Part shown: piece after piece, positions 1 through 6,866 of the stretch
Numbering within the stretch: position 1 is the stretch's first letter
How the letters are laid out: the number at the start of each line of letters is the position of its first letter
DNA from: JAFDWI01 sp964544305
GTDB taxonomy: Bacteria > Actinomycetota > Acidimicrobiia > Acidimicrobiales > Iamiaceae
NCBI GenBank assembly: GCA_964544305.1
Contig: CAZJAZ010000049.1
Coordinates: 1 to 20,710 of the forward strand
Direction of reading: 5' to 3'
Length of the DNA: 20,710 nt
Notes under the pieces: model-generated
Databases searched by the model: none
Told to the model about the DNA's origin: nothing
Seen by the model: the letters and a program-made list of their open reading frames with translations, nothing else
Position numbers and translations under genes: made by a program

Positions 1-2075
1 GCGACCTTGTTTGGATCTGCGTCACCCGCATTCTTGGTATCGGCCACCAAATAGCCGTTTTCGAAACACATCACCTCAACTGGCGCTGACGTGCCCACCA
101 CCGGAGACGTGATTTTCGTTTCGGTTCTGTTGGCATCGTCAACACCGCTGTAACACGCATCGGTCGACGTCACCGTATCGATGTACGAAAACTGGGTTGC
201 AGCCGCAACAACGGTCGGGTTTCCACCCGCATCTTTCGTCGCGACCGGATCCCACTGATTTTTCAAGCGGCCGGCAGTGTCATAGACATTGACGGTTTTG
301 GCATTCGCGGGATCGGATATTGATGTCAACCGCCCTTGCGAATCATATGTGTATTTCCACTTTCCACCACCCAGCGACGAAACTTCTGTCAATAAACCAT
401 TCGAGTAGGTGTAGTCCACTCGTCGGCCCGCCGAATCTACAACGTGGTCCACTAAACCATTTGACTCGCTGAACGTAATCGACGGGCCGGTGTCTCCGGT
501 CGTTGACCCCGCAACTGTGTGAGCGGTGACCACAAGTGAGCCACTCGTCCGATCAAGCGTCGTGATGTAACCAAAACTATTGGTGATCGATGTCAGCTGT
601 GCGATGCCCCCAGAACCCACCGTGAACGTATACACCGTCAAACCATCACGCGTCGCAGTCCACGTCGCACCAGGCGACGTCGACGAGCCCGACAACCATG
701 CCGAAACCCCTGTGTCAGAACCCACCCAAGTGCTACCAGAACCGGGGACAAAGGAAGCCGTAGAACCCGACTCCTGGCTCCAAGACACAACAGGATCATT
801 CGGATCATCTGCCGCTGAAACATCCAACGACTGAGAATAATCCGAAACCCAACCTCGACCGAACAACCCCGAAGTGCCAGCCGCAGCCACACCAGAGTCA
901 TAGCTTCGAGTGACCGCAGGCTGCGGGCCGCGAGAACGGGCCGTCAAATCCGTGGCAGACTCGAAAACATCACCCGACCACGCCGACACCGGGTCCGCAA
1001 CCCCATACTCCTTCAACAAACACTTCACACACGGGCGTGACTGGTTCTGGCCGCCGCGCATAAGTTCCGCCGTCAAAGCGGGCGGATACGACGAATGTCC
1101 CGACGCCGCCCACTGCCCCAAAATCTGCCCGTCGCTCAACGGTTTGTTGTACAACGCAATATTCGCCAACGAATACGCAACATTCGTCCAAGACGGATTC
1201 CCCATGTGCAATAACGCATTCGCATCACCATTGAATAGACCAGGCGGGACCATAGGTTCCGTCAAGTTATGACCGACCTCAGTCCCCACCATATGACCAT
1301 CAGCGAAAACCGCCCATGACTTCCTATTCACCAGCTTGAACACAATGAAATGCCACGATGTACCACCAAGCCAAGGGCGATCTGTCGAACTCAACGAGGA
1401 ATTTCCACTGCAAGACTGATTCAAGCCGCCTGCCGCATTCCCACCATGCAACGGCGTCGCATCCGCCTCGGCATGCAACCCGAAAGCCGGGCCACCACAG
1501 CCGTCCGCCCATACAAAATCAAGTTTCGCCGCATACTGCGCTGGCACCTCGGCAAATTTCACCCAAGCTTCAACCGTGAACCCTTTGCCGGTATCCGTCG
1601 AAAATTGCAAGGACGATGGGTTGTTCGGATTGAATACATCAGGAATCGCAAGCATCGTAGAGTCTGTCGAGCCAGATCTCGGATAAAACTTGGTCGCCGA
1701 CTGCCCAGCAAACACACCTGAAGAATCACTCGTCGCCGAAACACCCGACCACGCCCCGCTATCAAAACCATTCCCACTCGAATCTGCAGCAGAAGCACCA
1801 TCCAACTTCCAATATCCCACCGGATCAGCCGCCAAAACCGCAGCATCATACGCCCCCGCACCAGGGCCACCAGCGGCCATCAACGGCAAGCTGCCAGTAG
1901 CAACACCAGAGGTCCACGGTGAAGCAGAAGCACTCAACGGCGGCGCCACCACAAAAGCCGCCTCTGCCATCAACAACGCAGCTATCAGCGCACCAAAACG
2001 CCTAAGCCTTGAAGCCTTGAAGCCTTGAAGCCTTGAAGCCTTGAAGCAGCATACCCAGTCGGCCTTTCCGGTCAA
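1..2075 (-). CDS. Secreted LamG-domain RHS/YD-repeat protein, 5' part only (3' end beyond window)
   Basis: Reading the minus strand in one frame gives an open frame of about 690 codons with no stop to the window edge. Visible in order: a basic n-region, a hydrophobic signal peptide (GALIAALLMAEAAFVVAP, then SASA), a laminin-G/concanavalin-like domain at about residues 80-320 (starts DPVGYWKLDGA, contains FTVEAWV, ends ANIALYNKPLSDGQI), a CVKC pair, an RHS entry segment (TRSYDSG, FGRGW), and at least four YD-type repeats (YTYDSQGRLTSISD, VYDTAGRLKNQWDP). Such proteins are large secreted or surface shells that often end in a variable toxin or adhesin tip, but the tip is not in the window. The start is uncertain. 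The only in-frame start I find after the upstream stop is TTG at 2075, with no good Shine-Dalgarno. ATGs at 2085 and 2052 are in another frame and meet a stop at 2002-2004. Family assignment is firm; whether the gene is currently expressed is not. Confidence 0.85.
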   Translation of the reverse strand, partial: MTGKADWVCCFKASRLQGFKASRLRRFGALIAALLMAEAAFVVAPPLSASASPWTSGVATGSLPLMAAGGPGAGAYDAAVLAADPVGYWKLDGASAADSSGNGFDSGAWSGVSATSDSSGVFAGQSATKFYPRSGSTDSTMLAIPDVFNPNNPSSLQFSTDTGKGFTVEAWVKFAEVPAQYAAKLDFVWADGCGGPAFGLHAEADATPLHGGNAAGGLNQSCSGNSSLSSTDRPWLGGTSWHFIVFKLVNRKSWAVFADGHMVGTEVGHNLTEPMVPPGLFNGDANALLHMGNPSWTNVAYSLANIALYNKPLSDGQILGQWAASGHSSYPPALTAELMRGGQNQSRPCVKCLLKEYGVADPVSAWSGDVFESATDLTARSRGPQPAVTRSYDSGVAAAGTSGLFGRGWVSDYSQSLDVSAADDPNDPVVSWSQESGSTASFVPGSGSTWVGSDTGVSAWLSGSSTSPGATWTATRDGLTVYTFTVGSGGIAQLTSITNSFGYITTLDRTSGSLVVTAHTVAGSTTGDTGPSITFSESNGLVDHVVDSAGRRVDYTYSNGLLTEVSSLGGGKWKYTYDSQGRLTSISDPANAKTVNVYDTAGRLKNQWDPVATKDAGGNPTVVAAATQFSYIDTVTSTDACYSGVDDANRTETKITSPVVGTSAPVEVMCFENGYLVADTKNAGDADPNKV
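2007..2046. repeat. Octanucleotide tandem repeat, five copies of CCTTGAAG (CTTCAAGG on the coding strand)
   Basis: Five perfect, contiguous copies of an 8-bp unit lie in the first codons of the RHS gene, between ATG 2052 and the signal peptide. A sixth degenerate copy, CCTAAG at 2001-2006, looks like the same unit lacking two bases. Because 8 is not a multiple of 3, each copy gained or lost changes the frame. Three units encode the octapeptide LQGFKASR in any phase, so all lengths give a basic, signal-peptide-compatible start. With five copies the ATG frame ends at TAG (2002-2004); three or six copies would join ATG 2052 or 2085 to the RHS frame. Confidence 0.9.
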
Positions 2076-2166
2076 CCCATTTCATTGACAATACGCTCTA
2101 CGAACAAACCAGTGCATGAGGTTAGTCAACAGACGCCTACCAAGTCAACAACCCGGCGTACCTCGG

Positions 2167-2864
2167 CTATGTCAGATTGGGTCGGACCCGTGGCGCAATC
2201 TCGGTGATTGTTGATTCGGGAATCAACACCNNNNNNNNNNNNNNNNNNNNNNNNNNNNNNNNNNNNNNNNNNNNNNNNNNNNNNNNNNNNNNNNNNNNNN
2301 NNNNNNNNNNNNNNNNNNNNNNNNNNNNNNTGTGACAAGCGTTGGCGTCGATCCGTCACGGGTTGCTGGCACGCCAATCGTCCTGCCAGACGAATCAGCA
2401 AGCGAAACACCAGGGAAACCTTTCAACGTGCACGGGCTATCGCCATAGTTCGTGAAAAACACTTCTTGGTAGTAGCTTCCCGCCGCACCTTGCGTTTCTC
2501 CTTCATCTACCGCAAGATCATCAGGATTACATCGTGGCCAACCGGGAAGCGTACTCACACCACGACCAGGGGACGTTGAACTCGAACCAGTACCCGAGCC
2601 CGAATCGCCGCCTGGGGAACCTGCTGTCCCTGTTTGGCCCGGCACATCTGTGGCTGGCGCAGTCGCCGTCGATGCAGGTCGAGTCGTCGACGCGGCCCGA
2701 GCCGTTGAACTTGCCTGTGCGACCGTCGTTGCATGGTGCTTTGTCCGACTCGTCGACGACTGCGAAGTCTGACTCGTGGAAGACGACCCGCAGGCACCCA
2801 AAGTAGAGACGAGTAGGACTCCCCAGACACATGCGGCCAACGAAAACGAAATACGTCGAGGCAT
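2167..2864 (-). CDS. DUF4232-type lipoprotein, interrupted by the assembly gap
   Basis: The start is taken as ATG 2864; an upstream TTG at 2870 adds only two residues. A signal peptide with a lipobox (STLGAC) is followed by a long Ser/Thr/Ala/Gly-rich linker of about 90 residues, then a domain with the DUF4232 pattern: an early Cys (RCNPDDLAV), GAAGSYYQEVFFTNYG, then CTLKGFPGVSLADSSGRTIG. The protein is expected to be anchored in the outer leaflet of the membrane; its function is not known. The reliable part is 2331-2864. Left of the gap, one minus frame reads VLIPESTITEIAPRVRPNLT and stops at 2167-2169; by position and length it would fit the C-terminus, but this is inferred. No clear Shine-Dalgarno precedes the start. 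It diverges from the amidotransferase gene with 77 bases between the starts. Confidence 0.75.
2231..2330. other. Assembly gap of exactly 100 N
   Basis: A run of 100 N is the usual placeholder for a scaffold gap of unknown length. It interrupts the DUF4232 lipoprotein gene. The frame that best continues that gene on the left side (stop at 2167) is not in phase with the right side if the gap is taken as exactly 100, so the true length probably differs. Confidence 0.95.
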
Positions 2865-2941
2865 ACGCAAAGACTAGATCATCGTGATGCGAAATGGTGC
2901 GCACATGAAGACGTTGCGCAAAGTTCGGTACGTTCTACGCA

Positions 2942-3634
2942 ATGAAGAAGCCCGAGCAACGTGTTGATGTGCTCATGCACGTGCCTTTTGAAGGCCCTGG
3001 CGCAATTGGTGACATCGCCGAGTCCCGAGGCGCGCACCTGCAAACCCATCACCTCTATGCGGGCGATCCCCTGCCACACGTTGATGCAATTGAGAATCTT
3101 GTGGTTATGGGCGGCCCAATGGGGGCACTTGACGACACCCAACACCCCTGGCTTGCCGACGTGCGCGACCTGCTCACAACCCTTATCGCAAAAGGCACAC
3201 CGGTCCTTGGCGTGTGCCTTGGGGCCCAGCTTCTCGCCGCCGCATGCGGTGCACGCGTGTATTGCGGGCCACACCTAGAGATCGGGGCAGGATCGGTCAC
3301 GCTGACCGATGCCGCTGCCACCGACCCACTCTTCAAAGTTGTCACGGGCACGCAACTCGACGTGTTTCATTGGCACGGCGACACATTTGACCTGCCCGAC
3401 GGCGCGACCTTGCTCGCGTCAAGCGATCAGTACCCCAATCAGGCTTTTCGCATTGCAAACGCTTGGGGGCTGCAGTTCCACGTCGAATTGCGTGCAGCAG
3501 ATGCGAGCAGCATCAGCGCGCATCTGGGCGACGGAAGGTCGGTACTGCCTGTTGACCTAAGCGCTATCGAACCGAATGGGTCGTCAATTATCAACGCATT
3601 TCTTGATCTCGCGTCGACGAGGGTCAGCCGGTGA
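2942..3634 (+). CDS. Class I glutamine amidotransferase-like protein (GMP synthase-like family)
   Basis: A 230-residue protein made of a single GATase1 domain. The nucleophile elbow GVCLGAQLLA places the catalytic Cys at residue 92, and LQFHVE gives His180 and Glu182, so the Cys-His-Glu triad is complete. The N-terminal HVPFEGPG and the mid-protein VVMGGPMGALDD are typical of stand-alone GMP-synthase-like amidotransferases, which release ammonia from glutamine or hydrolyse gamma-glutamyl bonds; the substrate cannot be told from sequence. It is cytosolic, with no signal peptide. The ATG at 2942 is the first in-frame start and fits the family start, though the Shine-Dalgarno is weak. Its 3' end overlaps the convergent glycine-rich gene by 11 nt. 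It is not next to purine genes, so a role in GMP synthesis is unlikely. Confidence 0.85.
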   Translation: MKKPEQRVDVLMHVPFEGPGAIGDIAESRGAHLQTHHLYAGDPLPHVDAIENLVVMGGPMGALDDTQHPWLADVRDLLTTLIAKGTPVLGVCLGAQLLAAACGARVYCGPHLEIGAGSVTLTDAAATDPLFKVVTGTQLDVFHWHGDTFDLPDGATLLASSDQYPNQAFRIANAWGLQFHVELRAADASSISAHLGDGRSVLPVDLSAIEPNGSSIINAFLDLASTRVSR

Positions 3635-4781
3635 ACGTCGGCTTTTCACGAACAGCGCTGGCCGGCTGAGAAACCGACTTTGGCAACGTTGACGACGTCG
3701 GTATCGGCGGCAGATCGCCACAGGGAAGCACCGCTGCAATGACGACCTGACCGTTGCCGTCGTGGACGCCAGTTTCAACTCTGTCGCCAAGACTCGACCC
3801 GCCACCACCGGCGCCGCCACTTACCCAAGCATGCGTGAGTTGAGGAAGTGCAAAGTCGTTGGGAAACGCCGCGGCCGAACCTCCTCCGCCACCACCGAAA
3901 AGTCCGCCGCCGCCACCGCCACCGCTGTACCCCCCAATGTCCATGTTGCCAGCGAACGGCGAGTTTGCACCCCGTCCGCCCTGACCAAGTAAGCCTGCAC
4001 CGCCACTTGATCCTTGCGATTCATCAATAACGCCACCACTACCTCCCGCACCGCCAGCGTTTGTGGAAGCTCCCCGACCGCCTTGCGCACCCGTTCCATA
4101 CGTCATTGGTGAAGGACCGTTTGGGTCATCGACCGTGAACGGGAGACTCTGCTGCGAACCGTCACCACCGTTACTGCCCAACACGCCACCGTCACCACCA
4201 AGCGTGTCGAGCGCACCAGACCCTGAACCTCCTCCGCCACCCGCCACGACCACACGGTTCGCTAGCCCGCTGCCACCTTGACGCACGTCAGACGAGCCGC
4301 CACCCCCGCCTCCAACATTGACACCGTTATCCGTTGTGCCACCTGCTCCGCCGCCATTCCAACCCGGCGTCCCTGGGTCGAGCGTGGAGCCTTCGCTTCC
4401 CAAATCGATACTGGTCCCTGGATCACCTTTTCCACCGACCGCAACGTCAAGCGTCTCACCGGGCGTAACCGAAATTATCGAACTTGCGCGTGCGCCCTTG
4501 CCACCGGGTTGGGGTAAAACAATGAACCCGTGTGGGCCGCCAACGCCTATACCCACCGAATGCATCAACGAACCTTCGCCTCCTTGCGCACCAAACGCGT
4601 CAATCGATACTTCACAGATGCCCTGGGGCACGACGTAGTGCTGCATTGCCCCGGTGGCATTGAATACCTGTTCTCTTGGCCCAACCGGTGTGCTCGCAGC
4701 GCCAACGCTGGTCAACGTCGTTCCCATCAACAAGGTTGCTGTAATTGCGACCGGCACCAGTTTTCCGCTACGAAGATGCAT
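3624..4781 (-). CDS. Secreted glycine-rich protein (ALK/Gly_rich-like domain)
   Basis: The start is placed at ATG 4781 because GGGAG lies at normal distance upstream and a signal peptide follows at once (MHLRSGKLVPVAITATLL, cleavage near VGAA); the frame is open further upstream to 4862. The mature part begins with VFNATGAMQHYVVPQGICEV and DAFGAQGG, followed by long Gly runs, VGGGGGGSSDVRQGG and RVVVAGGGGGSGSG. This is the order seen in the Gly_rich family named after the glycine-rich region of ALK-like receptors. Two Cys remain, one near the start and one in VLPCGDLPP near the end, possibly a disulfide closing the domain. The tail of about 30 residues is Pro/Ser/Thr-rich with no sorting signal, so the product is probably released or loosely wall-bound. 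It is 385 residues from this start. Its role is unknown; a structural or adhesive role is a guess. It is convergent with the amidotransferase. Confidence 0.8.
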   Translation of the reverse strand: MHLRSGKLVPVAITATLLMGTTLTSVGAASTPVGPREQVFNATGAMQHYVVPQGICEVSIDAFGAQGGEGSLMHSVGIGVGGPHGFIVLPQPGGKGARASSIISVTPGETLDVAVGGKGDPGTSIDLGSEGSTLDPGTPGWNGGGAGGTTDNGVNVGGGGGGSSDVRQGGSGLANRVVVAGGGGGSGSGALDTLGGDGGVLGSNGGDGSQQSLPFTVDDPNGPSPMTYGTGAQGGRGASTNAGGAGGSGGVIDESQGSSGGAGLLGQGGRGANSPFAGNMDIGGYSGGGGGGGLFGGGGGGSAAAFPNDFALPQLTHAWVSGGAGGGGSSLGDRVETGVHDGNGQVVIAAVLPCGDLPPIPTSSTLPKSVSQPASAVREKPTFTG

Positions 4782-4890
4782 AGAAAGCTCCCAAATACTG
4801 CAGAACACGATTTGAACCAAGATCGTAACACGGTGCAAATTGCACGTGCGTTGACTCCCCAATTTGGGAATTCGCTAGCTTGAGACACCT

Positions 4891-5955
4891 GTGACAAACC
4901 AGCGCGAGGTGACACAGCGAAGCGAGCGACAGTTGTTTGTCATCGGACTCATTGCCGCGCTACTTCCAATCTGGATGGCTGTCTGGCACCTTGGGACATC
5001 AGGGATTATCCCGAATGGTGACGGAGCCGCAACGGTGCGCCGATCTCTTGACGTCTTGAGCACGAACCCACCCCTTGTCGGAATGCCCGCTGCCGGCGCA
5101 CGCCTTCCAGGCTTAATCGCTCACTTTCCTGGCGCCTGGCAACTCTATGTACTCGCACCATTCGTGAAAATCTTCGGTACGTCATGGGGGCCACCTGCCG
5201 CGATGGCTTTCTTGTCATCGACATGGATTCTGCTTGCCACATGGGTACTTCGCCGCAGGCTCGGTAGCAACATCGCATTGGCAGCTCTTGCGCTCATGGC
5301 GCTGTTTAGTTGGTCGCTCGGGGTTCGCTTCCTTGTCGATCCCATCCCGATCAACATGGTGGTATTCAGCCTTCTCCCATTCTGTTTCTTGGTGTGGTGT
5401 ACCGCGTTAGGAGAATCGCGTGCGCTCGTTGCGATGGCGCTTTTGGGCAATTATTTGTGGCTTGACCACCTCGTTTTCGTCCTCGTCGTGCCTGTTTTCG
5501 GGCTTGTCGGATTGGCCGGATATGTGCTGTGTCATCGATCCACGTTGGCGGCAAGCCGGAAAGAATCGTGGCGGGCTCGTTGGCTTGCATGGCAAGGGCT
5601 CATCATTGCCGTTTTCGTCACTGGGGTGATGTTGGCCCCCAGTTTCGTCTATGAGCTTAAAAACTCACCTGGCAATATTCGGCTTCTCATGACGAGTTCG
5701 GGCGGGCAACACCAAGTGGTCGGATCATGGTCGACAAGCCTTCACGTCATCATGAGTCTGATCGCCTACCCTCGATTTTGGCTCGCACATTCTGAATTCA
5801 ATCTTCCGTTTGACCGTGCGCCAATTGGAGGGACCGTTTTTGGATCGATCGATCTGTTCGACATGGTCGCAACCTTCATCGTTTTGGGGTCGCTTTCGTT
5901 CCTGCTATGGAAGTCAGCGCAGCGAAACGACCGTGCGGCACATGGCTGCTCATAA
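4891..5955 (+). CDS. Polytopic membrane protein, N-terminal part (GT-C-like), probably one gene with the next frame
   Basis: The start is GTG 4891, with GAG seven bases upstream; GTG 4909 is an alternative. About eight to ten hydrophobic segments can be picked out, beginning with LFVIGLIAALLPIWMAVWHL. The first extracytoplasmic loop (NGDGAATVRRSLDVL, then PLVGMPAAG) and APFVKIFG resemble actinobacterial membrane proteins of GT-C glycosyltransferase-like architecture, but no catalytic motif can be confirmed, so the activity is left open. The frame stops at TAA 5953-5955 just after a helix (FIVLGSLSFLLW) and a short basic loop. The next open frame begins at 5907 in the -1 frame, without a Shine-Dalgarno, and continues with further helices. 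This suggests a frameshift, natural or from sequencing, within 5907-5955. Confidence 0.7.
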   Translation: MTNQREVTQRSERQLFVIGLIAALLPIWMAVWHLGTSGIIPNGDGAATVRRSLDVLSTNPPLVGMPAAGARLPGLIAHFPGAWQLYVLAPFVKIFGTSWGPPAAMAFLSSTWILLATWVLRRRLGSNIALAALALMALFSWSLGVRFLVDPIPINMVVFSLLPFCFLVWCTALGESRALVAMALLGNYLWLDHLVFVLVVPVFGLVGLAGYVLCHRSTLAASRKESWRARWLAWQGLIIAVFVTGVMLAPSFVYELKNSPGNIRLLMTSSGGQHQVVGSWSTSLHVIMSLIAYPRFWLAHSEFNLPFDRAPIGGTVFGSIDLFDMVATFIVLGSLSFLLWKSAQRNDRAAHGCS

Positions 5956-6866
5956 CGGCCATCACGTCAATCAGTGTCGCAATCCCGACGATCTATTTCG
6001 CCCCAACCACCATCTCAGAGTTTCCTTACCTTCACAGCCTCTGGGCGTTGGCCGCGTTCGTCTGGTTTGCCATTGCCCTCAACGTGGTCCGTTTGCCTGT
6101 CATAAAGAAGCGCCTCCGGCCCGCACTGCAACGTTATGGAGCATTGGCCGGTGTTGGCGCACTCGTGCTTCTCGCGACCCTCAACATGCAATTGAACGAC
6201 GCCGTTTCTGCTTCGCAACGTGGCTTCAATCAACGATCTCAAACAATCAACCGTGCGGTGATTGCCTACGCCCGAAAGACGGGACCAATTGTTATCCGGG
6301 TACAGCGAAACTTTGAGACGATTGCCTACTTTGAAGCGTTGCGACTCGCGCTTGAAGAAGCACGGGTCGATTTCTGTGTGTACCCTGATTCTGTCGAGCC
6401 AGGAGGAGTCGCTTGCGCCACAAAACACATGCAGACGCTCAAAGTTGCCATCTATCCAAGCATTGATGTGACAAAGCCAAACGTTTTGGTTCACGCGGCC
6501 TACATGACGTCGCGCGAGCAACAACAATGGAGATCCATAAACGCGGATGTTGATGATTGGCTTTCCGGCGTCAACCGAGTCGAGCTCACACCAGAAGCAC
6601 TCAAGAAGCTTGAACCATTCAAGAAGCGAGGCATCGCCGTGAACGGCCTGCCGGTAAGACTCCCGGGCGAAAAAGGCAGGCCCGAAGACGTTTTGAAAGA
6701 GCAAGTGGAAGGGTTTGTCCAATCCTGGTTCGACGACTCGTCCCACCATTCCCAAAATCCATTTGTCGACTCCCCTCTTTCGACGGAAGAACTGCGCATT
6801 TGGCAAGCGTTGATCAAACAAAATCAGGCGGTCGCGGTCACGATAAGCAAATCGACACGTCGATGA
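5907..6866 (+). CDS. Membrane protein continuation: C-terminal helices plus soluble domain (probable frameshifted half)
   Basis: The first ATG in this frame is 5907 and it overlaps the previous frame by 49 nt. The bases before it (TTCGTTCCTGCT) offer no ribosome-binding site. The protein starts with a loop, then two or three helices (TWLLITAITSISVAIPTIYF, LHSLWALAAFVWFAIALNVV, GVGALVLLATLNM), then about 220 soluble residues (IVIRVQRNFETIAYFEALRL, AIYPSIDVTKPNVLVHAAYM) that I do not recognise. Joined to the preceding frame it would make one protein of roughly 650-660 residues: multi-helix membrane core plus C-terminal extracytoplasmic or cytoplasmic domain. The stop TGA overlaps the ATG of the Ogt-AlkA gene (ATGA), implying translational coupling. 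An independent gene starting here is possible but less likely. Confidence 0.65.
   Translation: MEVSAAKRPCGTWLLITAITSISVAIPTIYFAPTTISEFPYLHSLWALAAFVWFAIALNVVRLPVIKKRLRPALQRYGALAGVGALVLLATLNMQLNDAVSASQRGFNQRSQTINRAVIAYARKTGPIVIRVQRNFETIAYFEALRLALEEARVDFCVYPDSVEPGGVACATKHMQTLKVAIYPSIDVTKPNVLVHAAYMTSREQQQWRSINADVDDWLSGVNRVELTPEALKKLEPFKKRGIAVNGLPVRLPGEKGRPEDVLKEQVEGFVQSWFDDSSHHSQNPFVDSPLSTEELRIWQALIKQNQAVAVTISKSTRR

Noticed and set aside
1350..2028. Plus-strand frames of 112-123 codons opposite the RHS gene
   Set aside because: Low-complexity shadow of the LamG coding frame, which shows clear domain similarity on the minus strand.
2124..2149. Two AGTCAAC copies 19 bp apart upstream of the RHS gene, giving TTGACT boxes on the minus strand
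   Set aside because: They look like -35 elements but no acceptable -10 follows at normal spacing.
4000..4700. Glycine-rich coding repeats considered as a DNA repeat array or CRISPR
   Set aside because: Repeats are irregular and explained by the Gly codons of the secreted protein; no constant repeat-spacer pattern.
4851..4890. TTGACT followed by TAGCTT as a promoter for the membrane-protein gene
   Set aside because: Spacer is 19 bases and the -10 match is poor; could be real but cannot be supported from sequence alone.
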